From Rhodospirillales bacterium 24-66-33 (GTDB lineage: Bacteria; Pseudomonadota; Alphaproteobacteria; Reyranellales; Reyranellaceae), in assembly GCA_002281855.1 (NCBI GenBank), contig NCHQ01000001.1, positions 496,001 through 560,000 of the forward strand: 64,000 bases of DNA, written 5' to 3'. Shown here one piece after another: positions 57,831 to 64,000 of the stretch. The notes below the pieces were generated by a model, which ran no database searches, was not told the DNA's origin, and saw only the letters and a program-made list of their open reading frames with translations. The translations under genes were made by a program, and so were the position numbers. Numbering within the stretch: the first letter of the stretch is position 1; each line of letters begins with the position of its first letter.

Positions 57831-59624
57831 ATGAGCAAGGAAACGGTCCGCATCGGCTGCCATTCGGGCTTCTGGGGCGACACCGAGACCGCTGCCGTGC
57901 AGCTCGTGCGGCACGGCAACGTCGACTATCTGGTGAGCGACTATCTCGCCGAGGTCACCATGTCGATCATGGCGGGACAGAAGCTGCGCAATCCCCAGGC
58001 GGGCTACGCCGTCGACTTCGTCTCGGTCGTCATGGCGCCGCTGGCGCGCGAGATCGCCGAGAAGAAGATCAAGGTCGTGACCAATGCCGGTGGCGTCAAT
58101 CCGCTGGCCTGCCGCGACGCGGTGCTGAAGGCGTGTGAGGCGGCGGGCGTGACGCTCAAGGTCGCGGTCGTACTGGGCGACGACATCCTGCCGCGCGTCG
58201 ACGAATTCCGCGCCGCCGGAATCCGCGAGATGGATACGGGGGCGGAGCTGCCGTCGAAGATCGCCAGCATGAACGCCTATCTCGGCGGCTTTCCAATCGC
58301 CCGGGCGTTGGCCGAGGGCGCCGACGTGGTCATCACCGGCCGCTGCGTCGATTCGGCCGTGACGCTGGGCGCATTGATCCACGCCTTCTCCTGGACGCCG
58401 GAAGAGTTCGATCGCCTCGCCGCAGGGACGCTGTGCGGCCACATCATCGAATGCGGTGCGCAGTGCAACGGCGGCAACTTCACCGATTGGCGGCTGGTGC
58501 CGGACTACGACAATATGGGCTTCCCGATTGCCGAAGTGTCGAGCGACGGCAGCTTCGTGCTGTCCAAGCCCGACGACACCGGCGGGCTGATCACGACGGC
58601 GACGGTTGCCGAGCAGATGCTCTACGAGATCGGGGATCCGCGCGCCTACATGGTGCCCGACGTGGTGTGCGACTTCACGCATGCGACCTACGAGCAGGTG
58701 GCCAAGGACCGCGTGCGGGTGAGTGGTGCCCGGGGGCGGCCGCCGACCGACACCTACAAGGTCTCGACGACCTGGCCCGACGGCTACAAGTTCAGCTCGA
58801 TCTTCATGATGGGGGGACGCGAGGCGGTTGCGAAGGGACGCCACAGCGCGGAATCGATCATCAAGAAGACGCGCCGCATGTTCGCCGAGAAGGGCATGGC
58901 GGATTATCGCGACGTCAGCATCGAGGTGATCGGCAGCGAGGCGACCTACGGGCCGCACGGTCGTGTGCCCGACGCGCGCGAGGTCGTCGTGAAGATCGCC
59001 GCCAAACACGACCAGAAGGAAGCGCTGGTGCTGCTCGGCCGCGAGATCTCGCCGATGTCGACGGGTGGTGTCGTGGGCATGACGGGCAGTTTCGGTGCTG
59101 GCCGCGTCTCGCCATCGCCCGTCATCCGCATGTTCTCCTGCCTGCTGCCGAAGTCGATGGTGCCGGTCACGGTCGATGTCGACGGCCATCGCATCGCGAT
59201 GCAGGAAGGCGCTTTGAGCGGCGGCTTCACGACGGCGCAGCTGCCGGTCGAGGCCCCGCCGGCGCCATCGCTCCCGACGGACGACACGGTCACCGTGCCG
59301 ATGATTGCTCTCGCTTACGGCCGGTCCGGGGACAAGGGCGACAATGCCAATATCGGCATCTTCGCGCGCCAGCCCGAGTACGAGCCCATCCTCGATGCCG
59401 AGGTGACGGAAGAGGCGGTGGCGAAGTACTTCGCCCATCGGATCGAGGGACCGGTCACGCGCTGGCGGCTGCCGGGCATCAAGGGTTTCAACTTCCTGTT
59501 GCGCAAGGCGCTGGGCGGCGGCGGCATGGCCTCGCTCAAGGCCGATCCGCTGGCCAAGGCGTTTGCCCAGATGTTGCTGGACATGCCGGTCCGCGTGCCG
59601 AAGTCGCTGGCCGCCAAGCTGTAG
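57831..59624 (+). CDS. AtuA-family (DUF1446) acyclic terpene/leucine utilisation-like protein
   Basis: A 597-residue protein of the AtuA/DUF1446 family, the usual size. The N-terminal domain shows RIGCHSGFWGDTETA, VTNAGGVNPLACRDAV and ADVVITGRCVDSAVTLG; the C-terminal domain shows ALAYGRSGDKGDNANIGIFAR. Family members are needed for citronellol or terpene breakdown in Pseudomonas, but the reaction is unknown. GACGAGAGG precedes the ATG. The enoyl-CoA hydratase neighbour agrees with a branched acyl-CoA route. Confidence 0.92.
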   Translation: MSKETVRIGCHSGFWGDTETAAVQLVRHGNVDYLVSDYLAEVTMSIMAGQKLRNPQAGYAVDFVSVVMAPLAREIAEKKIKVVTNAGGVNPLACRDAVLKACEAAGVTLKVAVVLGDDILPRVDEFRAAGIREMDTGAELPSKIASMNAYLGGFPIARALAEGADVVITGRCVDSAVTLGALIHAFSWTPEEFDRLAAGTLCGHIIECGAQCNGGNFTDWRLVPDYDNMGFPIAEVSSDGSFVLSKPDDTGGLITTATVAEQMLYEIGDPRAYMVPDVVCDFTHATYEQVAKDRVRVSGARGRPPTDTYKVSTTWPDGYKFSSIFMMGGREAVAKGRHSAESIIKKTRRMFAEKGMADYRDVSIEVIGSEATYGPHGRVPDAREVVVKIAAKHDQKEALVLLGREISPMSTGGVVGMTGSFGAGRVSPSPVIRMFSCLLPKSMVPVTVDVDGHRIAMQEGALSGGFTTAQLPVEAPPAPSLPTDDTVTVPMIALAYGRSGDKGDNANIGIFARQPEYEPILDAEVTEEAVAKYFAHRIEGPVTRWRLPGIKGFNFLLRKALGGGGMASLKADPLAKAFAQMLLDMPVRVPKSLAAKL

Positions 59625-59803
59625 CCTTAACGGCCGACGCCGGGGCGCGAGGAAGACGACCGGGACCGCAATTCCCCGACCGGTGACCTGGATCGCATCG
59701 AGCCGGATGACGAGCAGCGCGTCCGCCATCGAGGCTTTCTGGCGCTCGCGGCACGGTCGCATGAAGCTCGATGCCCGCCGCTGCGGTCGTCGAGTGCCGC
59801 ACG

Positions 59804-59824
59804 CCCCCCCCCCCCTTTTTTTTT
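59804..59824. repeat. C12-T9 homopolymer tract
   Basis: Twelve C (59804-59815) are followed by nine T (59816-59824). It is prone to slippage and to sequencing error. It lies about 110 bp before the tetR-type gene. Confidence 0.9.
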
Positions 59825-59892
59825 GCTCGCCTTCACCGGCCCTGAATTCGCGCCGCCCGCGAAAATATATATCGATTGACATAGTTTATCGA

Positions 59893-59906
59893 CTGATAGT
59901 AATCAG
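59893..59906. promoter_or_regulatory. Palindrome upstream of tetR, candidate operator
   Basis: CTGAT-AGTA-ATCAG is a perfect 5-bp inverted repeat 27 bp before the TetR-type start. An ATCGA direct repeat (59871, 59888) and a TTGACA at 59876 lie beside it, so it is well placed for autorepression. Confidence 0.5.
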
Positions 59907-59933
59907 CCTGGGTCTGCACTGCTCAGGGTAGCG

Positions 59934-60626
59934 ATGATCAATATTCCAACCACTGGACGTGGCCGCCAGGGTACCCAGGCGAGAGGCGAGGATACGCGCC
60001 GCCGCATCCTGGAAGCCGCGCTCGATCTCTTTGCTGCCAATGGATACGAGGGCGCCAGCACCCGGCAGATCGCCGAGGGCGCAGGCGTGAACCTGCCGGC
60101 CATCCAGTATTATTTCGGCAACAAGGAAGGCCTCTACCGCGCGATCATCGAGGACATCGTCGCCGACACCGAGCGGCACATGTCCGGGGTGCTCCCGCGC
60201 GTCCGCGCCGCGCTCGACGATCCGGAAGCCACGGCGTCCGAACTGAGCGAACTTCTGTGCCAGACGCTCGAAGCCTTCGTCACCGTGGTGACGAGCGGCC
60301 CGCAGGTCGACAGCCGTCGCCTCATCTTCGCGCGCGCCGAGGTCGAAGAAACGCCCGGGCTCGACCGGATGCACGAGAACGGCATGCAGCAGATATTCAA
60401 TCCCTGCCTGGCGCTGTTCGCCCGTATTTACGGCAAGTCCGAAGCCGATCCGGAGATGACGATGCGCACGATGGCGCTGATCGGCCAGGTCGTCATCTTC
60501 TGCAACAACCACAAACGACCCATTCTCAAAGCGGTCGGTCTCGAGGGCGAAAACGTCCAGCTGATGAAGCAGATCGTGCGCGAGCAGACGCTTGCCATCT
60601 GCCGCGCGGCCACGCCCGAAAAATAG
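59934..60626 (+). CDS. TetR/CecR-family transcriptional regulator
   Basis: A 230-residue TetR-type regulator. The helix-turn-helix is in GASTRQIAEGAGVNLPAIQYYFGNKEGLYRAI (about residues 40-70, with YYFGNKE as recognition end). The C-terminal part resembles the CecR/YbiH ligand domain. It probably represses the efflux operon that follows after 16 bp and itself. The ATG at 59934 has no strong ribosome site. Confidence 0.92.
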   Translation: MINIPTTGRGRQGTQARGEDTRRRILEAALDLFAANGYEGASTRQIAEGAGVNLPAIQYYFGNKEGLYRAIIEDIVADTERHMSGVLPRVRAALDDPEATASELSELLCQTLEAFVTVVTSGPQVDSRRLIFARAEVEETPGLDRMHENGMQQIFNPCLALFARIYGKSEADPEMTMRTMALIGQVVIFCNNHKRPILKAVGLEGENVQLMKQIVREQTLAICRAATPEK

Positions 60627-60642
60627 ATCCGCGAGTACGAAA

Positions 60643-62178
60643 ATGAACAGGCGCTCGCCCTTTCTCGTGGCCCTCACGGCCTTCCTCCTCGCCAGCTGCA
60701 CGGCCGGTCCGGATTTCGTGAAGCCGGACAAGCCGACATCGACCGGCTACACGCCCGAGGCGCTGGCGCCGCAGACCAGTTCCGCCGCCGGCCCCGGCGG
60801 TGGCGCGCAGACCTTCGTGCCGGAGCAGGACATTCCCGGCGAATGGTGGGTGCTGTTTCAGTCGCCGCAGCTCGACGCTCTGGTCCGCGAATCGCTGCAG
60901 GCCAACCCGGATGTGGACGCCGCCCAGGCAGCGCTGCGGCAGGCTCGCGAACTCTACTTCGCCCAGCAGGGCAGCCTGTTTCCGAGCCTGAGCGCCAACG
61001 GATCTGGCCAGCAGCAGCTCGCCTCGCCGGCTTCGCAGGGGCAGGTGGGCTCCGCCGCCATGTTCGGCGTCACCGCGGCGTCGCTCAACATCTCCTATTC
61101 GCCCGACGTGTTCGGCGGTGTGCGGCGCCAGGTCGAATCACGCGAGGCTGCGGCTGAGAACCAGCGCTTCCAGCTCGAGGCGACGTATCTCACGCTGTCC
61201 TCCAACGTCGTCGTCGCCGCGATCAACCTCGCTTCGCTGCAGGCCCAGATCAAGGCGACGCAGGACATCATCGCCATCCTCAACAATTCGTTGACGGTGG
61301 TGCGCCGACAGTTCGACCTGGGCGGCGCCTCGCGTGCCGACGTGCTGGCCCAGGAAGCGGCCCTCACCCAGACCCAGGCGACCTTGCCGCCGCTGCAGAA
61401 GCAGCTGGCGCAGCAGCGCAATCAGCTCATGCGCCTCGTCGGCCGCTCGCCGGACCAGGATCGCGGTGAGAGTTTCGATCTCGCCAAGCTGAAGCTGCCG
61501 CAGGAGCTGCCGCTCAGCCTGCCGTCTTCGCTGGTCGAGCAGCGGCCGGACGTGCGCGCCGCCGAGGCCCAGCTCCGCGGCGCCAGCGCCGATATCGGCG
61601 TCGCTGTCGCCAACCAGATGCCGCAGTTCACCATCACCGGCCTGCTGGGATTCACCTCGAGCGGGATCAGCTCGCTGATCGTGCCGGGCTCGGGCGTGTG
61701 GAGCCTTGGCCTCGGCATCGCACAGAGCGTGTTCGATGGCGGCCGGCTCGACAGCCAGCGCAAGGCCGCGATCGCCGCCTATGAGCGCGCCGCCGCGCAG
61801 TATCGCGGCGTGGTCCTGTCGGCCTTCCAGGATGTCGCGAACGCGCTGCGCGCCGTGCAGTACGATGCCGACACACTGCGTGCCCAGGTCGCCGCCGAGC
61901 AGACAGCGGCGGCGAGCCTCAGGCTCTCCGAGCAGCAGTACCAGCTGGGTGCAGTGAATTATCTCACCCTGCTCAATGCACAACAGACGTACCAGACCGC
62001 CGTCATCAACCGGCTGAAGGCGCAGGCGGCGCGCTACTCCGACACGGCGGCGCTGTTCCAGGCGCTGGGCGGCGGCTGGTGGAACCGCAACGACGTCGAT
62101 CCGAAATTGATGGGCAAGCCGACGCGCTTCGCGCTGCCGCCCGTCCAGGACATCAAGCTTCCGCGCGCCGGTCACTGA
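60643..62178 (+). CDS. NodT-family RND outer-membrane efflux lipoprotein
   Basis: A 511-residue outer-membrane factor. A lipobox is seen in AFLLASC near residue 20, followed by TAGPDFVKPD, typical of NodT/OprM-like channels. Two repeats of the OEP domain follow, with WWVLFQSPQLDALVRESLQANPDVDAA and QRPDVRAAEAQLRGASADIGVAVA. It forms the trimeric channel through the outer membrane. ATG 60643 is 16 bp after the regulator and is preferred over an upstream in-frame ATG. The adaptor gene follows after 53 bp. Confidence 0.93.
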   Translation: MNRRSPFLVALTAFLLASCTAGPDFVKPDKPTSTGYTPEALAPQTSSAAGPGGGAQTFVPEQDIPGEWWVLFQSPQLDALVRESLQANPDVDAAQAALRQARELYFAQQGSLFPSLSANGSGQQQLASPASQGQVGSAAMFGVTAASLNISYSPDVFGGVRRQVESREAAAENQRFQLEATYLTLSSNVVVAAINLASLQAQIKATQDIIAILNNSLTVVRRQFDLGGASRADVLAQEAALTQTQATLPPLQKQLAQQRNQLMRLVGRSPDQDRGESFDLAKLKLPQELPLSLPSSLVEQRPDVRAAEAQLRGASADIGVAVANQMPQFTITGLLGFTSSGISSLIVPGSGVWSLGLGIAQSVFDGGRLDSQRKAAIAAYERAAAQYRGVVLSAFQDVANALRAVQYDADTLRAQVAAEQTAAASLRLSEQQYQLGAVNYLTLLNAQQTYQTAVINRLKAQAARYSDTAALFQALGGGWWNRNDVDPKLMGKPTRFALPPVQDIKLPRAGH

Positions 62179-62231
62179 CCGGCCGCCCCTCATCCAGATC
62201 AACCGATTCAAATCAGCTCAAGAGGCATACG

Positions 62232-63362
62232 ATGATCAAGCGAATGCTCATCATGCTCATTCTCGTCGGCGCGGTGCTCGGCGGGTTGTTCGGCTTCAAG
62301 TCCTTCGTCAACGGCAAGATCAAGGAAGCCATGGCCGGCATGGCCAACATGCCCCAGACCGTCTCAGCCACGAAGGCCGAGACCAGCGACTGGCAACCCA
62401 AGATCGATGCGGTCGGCAGCCTGCGCGCGGTGCGTGGCGCCGAGCTGTCGCTCGAGGTGCCGGGCGTGGTCGAAACCATCACCTTCCAGTCGGGCGACGA
62501 GGTGAAGGCGGGGCAGGTGCTTCTGACCCTGCGCAAGGAAGACGAGGAGGCCCGGCTTCAGTCGCTCGAGGCGACGGCACAGCTCGCGCAGATCACCTAC
62601 GACCGCGACCTGAAGCAGCTCAAGGCGCAGGCGATCAGCCAGGCGATCGTCGACAATGACGAAGCCAACCTGCGCAACGCCCGCGCACAGGTCGCCGTCC
62701 AGAAAGCGATCCTCGACAAGAAGACGTTGCGGGCGCCGTTCGACGGCAAGCTCGGCCTGCGCCAGGTCGATCTCGGCCAGTTCCTCGCGGCCGGCACCAT
62801 GATCGCCACCCTGCAGTCGATGGATCCCATTTTCGTCGACTTCCTGCTGCCGCAGCAGGCCGTGGCGCAGATTACGGTCGGCGACAAGGTGAGGGCGAAG
62901 ATCGACGCCTTCCCCGGCCGCACCTTCGAAGGCAAGATCACCGCCATCAATCCGAAGATCGAGACGGGCAGCCGTAACGTTCAGGTGCGCGCCACCCTGC
63001 CGAACACGGACCAGAAGCTGATGCCCGGCATGTTTGCCACGGTCGAGCTGGACACCGGCGCGGCGCAGCGCCTGGTCACGCTGCCGCAGACGGCGGTGAG
63101 CTACAATCCCTACGGCTCGCTGGTCTACATCGTCGACGACAAGGGCAAGGGCAGCGATGCCAAGCCGGAGCTCACCGCCCGCCAGGTGTTCGTCACGACA
63201 GGCGCCACGCGTGGCGACCAAGTGGCGATCCTGAAGGGCGTTTCCGAGGGCGACACGGTCGTCACCTCCGGCCAGATCAAGCTGCGCAACGGCGTGCCGG
63301 TGCTGGTCGACAACCGTGCGGTGCCGACCAACGACGCCAACCCGAAGATCGTCGACAAATAG
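62232..63362 (+). CDS. RND efflux periplasmic adaptor (HlyD/MexA type)
   Basis: A 376-residue adaptor with an N-terminal membrane anchor (MLIMLILVGAVLGGLFGF). It has the lipoyl halves VPGVVETITFQSGDEVKAGQVLL and LRAPFDGKLGLRQVDLGQFL, a coiled hairpin between (residues about 105-155), and a beta-barrel part GRTFEGKITAINPKIE. It links the inner-membrane pump to the outer-membrane channel. The ATG at 62232 begins the conserved part; a weak AAGAGG sequence lies upstream. The pump gene starts 22 bp downstream. Confidence 0.94.
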   Translation: MIKRMLIMLILVGAVLGGLFGFKSFVNGKIKEAMAGMANMPQTVSATKAETSDWQPKIDAVGSLRAVRGAELSLEVPGVVETITFQSGDEVKAGQVLLTLRKEDEEARLQSLEATAQLAQITYDRDLKQLKAQAISQAIVDNDEANLRNARAQVAVQKAILDKKTLRAPFDGKLGLRQVDLGQFLAAGTMIATLQSMDPIFVDFLLPQQAVAQITVGDKVRAKIDAFPGRTFEGKITAINPKIETGSRNVQVRATLPNTDQKLMPGMFATVELDTGAAQRLVTLPQTAVSYNPYGSLVYIVDDKGKGSDAKPELTARQVFVTTGATRGDQVAILKGVSEGDTVVTSGQIKLRNGVPVLVDNRAVPTNDANPKIVDK

Positions 63363-63384
63363 CCAGACCGCAGGACATCGTCCC

Positions 63385-64000
63385 ATGAAGTTCACCGATA
63401 TCTTCATCCGCCGCCCGGTGCTGGCGAGCGTGGTCAGCCTGCTGATCCTGGTCGTCGGCCTGCGCGCCATCAGCGCGCTGCCGGTGCTGCAGTATCCACG
63501 CACCGAGAATGCCGTCGTCACGATCACGACGACCTACTACGGCGCCGATCCCGACGTGATCGCGGGCTTCATCACGACTCCGCTCGAGCAGGCAATCGCC
63601 CAGGCCAACGGCATCGACTACATGACCTCGACCAGCCAGAGCGGCGTCAGCACCATCACGGTCTACCTGCGGCTCAACTACGATTCGAGCAAGGCGCTGA
63701 CGGAGATCAACACCAAGGTGAGCTCGGTGCTGAACCGACTGCCCACCGGGACGCAGCAGCCGGTGCTGACGGTGAAGGTCGGCCAGACGATCGACGCGAT
63801 GTATATCGGCTTCAACAGCAAAGAGCTGGCGCCGAACCAGATCACCGATTACCTGGTGCGCGTCGTGCAACCCAGGCTGCAGGCAGTCGAGGGCGTGCAG
63901 ACGGCTGAGTTGCTGGGCGCCAAGAACTTCGCGTTGCGCGCCTGGCTCGACCCGCAGAAGCTCGCCGCCTACGGCCTGACCGCGGCCGATGTCGGACAGG
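63385..64000 (+). CDS. RND-family multidrug efflux permease, N-terminal part (cut by window edge)
   Basis: Only the first 205 codons of an AcrB-like pump of about 1,030 residues are in the window. It begins MKFTDIFIRRPVLASVVSLLILV with the first membrane helix, then LPVLQYPRTENAVVTITTTYYGADPDV and TSTSQSGVSTITVYL of the porter domain. RND pumps export drugs or other toxic compounds using proton flow. It ends the tetR-nodT-adaptor-pump operon as far as can be seen. The substrate is unknown. Confidence 0.95.
   Translation, partial: MKFTDIFIRRPVLASVVSLLILVVGLRAISALPVLQYPRTENAVVTITTTYYGADPDVIAGFITTPLEQAIAQANGIDYMTSTSQSGVSTITVYLRLNYDSSKALTEINTKVSSVLNRLPTGTQQPVLTVKVGQTIDAMYIGFNSKELAPNQITDYLVRVVQPRLQAVEGVQTAELLGAKNFALRAWLDPQKLAAYGLTAADVGQ

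Larger units (their letters stand above)
59625..59933. other. Intergenic region with homopolymer tract and tetR promoter
   Basis: About 310 bases hold no convincing gene. Its features are a C12-T9 tract (59804-59824), an A+T-rich stretch with TTGACA at 59876 as a possible -35 box, and a perfect short palindrome at 59893, all upstream of the tetR-type gene. Confidence 0.5.

Noticed and set aside
56997..59882. A 961-codon open frame on the minus strand
   Set aside because: It is antisense to the enoyl-CoA hydratase and AtuA genes, which have clear family motifs. The composition is typical of a shadow frame.
1..64000. CRISPR arrays, insertion sequences, prophage or rRNA
   Set aside because: No regular spacer-repeat pattern, transposase-like protein, phage structural gene or rRNA sequence was seen.

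Overview
The window is a G+C-rich, densely packed bacterial chromosome segment. The gene content points to an alphaproteobacterium: a ccoNOQP-ccoGHIS (fixNOQP-fixGHIS) cluster, a haem-PAS FixL with FixJ and a FixK-type regulator, TRAP and Bug-type solute receptors, a DUF992 protein and a NodT-type efflux lipoprotein. The genus cannot be fixed from the sequence alone; a Bradyrhizobium-, Rhodopseudomonas- or Reyranella-like relative would fit. I found no rRNA, CRISPR array, insertion sequence or phage module.

Layout. 1-5.2 kb: a TRAP transporter (dctPQM, minus strand, dctM cut by the window edge), divergent from an orphan Bug/TctC receptor paired with an amidohydrolase. 5.2-7.0 kb: an FAD/NAD(P)-binding protein. 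7.0-15.4 kb (minus): the complete cbb3 oxidase structural and assembly operon, including the small genes ccoQ and ccoS. 15.4-24 kb: membrane proteins, a universal stress protein with hemN, then fixL-fixJ, a stand-alone receiver, a stand-alone ABC membrane domain and fixK. 24-31.7 kb: small membrane or ribosome-associated-like proteins, an archaeal-type nucleoside(mono)phosphate phosphorylase with a beta-CASP nuclease, DUF992, phasin-like, cytochrome c, HdeD-like and CBS proteins. 31.7-41.2 kb: PEP synthase, alcohol dehydrogenase, GH1 glycosidase, glucokinase, an ABC membrane domain and a P-type ATPase. 41.2-49.5 kb: ChaB, stress proteins, L,D-transpeptidase, a second alcohol dehydrogenase, CBS-BON and hypothetical proteins. 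49.6-52.7 kb: a second TRAP system (dctP and fused dctQM) and a CAT-anticodon tRNA. 52.7-56.1 kb: an OmpR-type regulator, a hybrid kinase and an Hpt protein. 56-59.6 kb: double-hotdog thioesterase, enoyl-CoA hydratase and an AtuA-family protein. 59.9-64 kb: a TetR-controlled RND efflux operon, cut by the window edge.

How it works together. From about 7.3 to 47.3 kb the intergenic regions carry FNR/FixK-type boxes (TTGAY-N4-RTCAA); I count nine exact copies and several one-mismatch copies. Most are centred about 57-71 bp upstream of the start codon they would serve. fixK, and a small membrane-protein gene at 16.4 kb, are each preceded by a near-identical 39-bp element resembling a FixJ-activated promoter. 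The middle 40 kb therefore reads as one low-oxygen regulon: FixL senses O2, FixJ turns on fixK, and FixK turns on the high-affinity oxidase, O2-independent haem synthesis, stress proteins, RNA/nucleotide turnover and carbon-rerouting enzymes. The flanks (TRAP, CoA and RND genes) show no such boxes and look like ordinary transport and catabolic genes.
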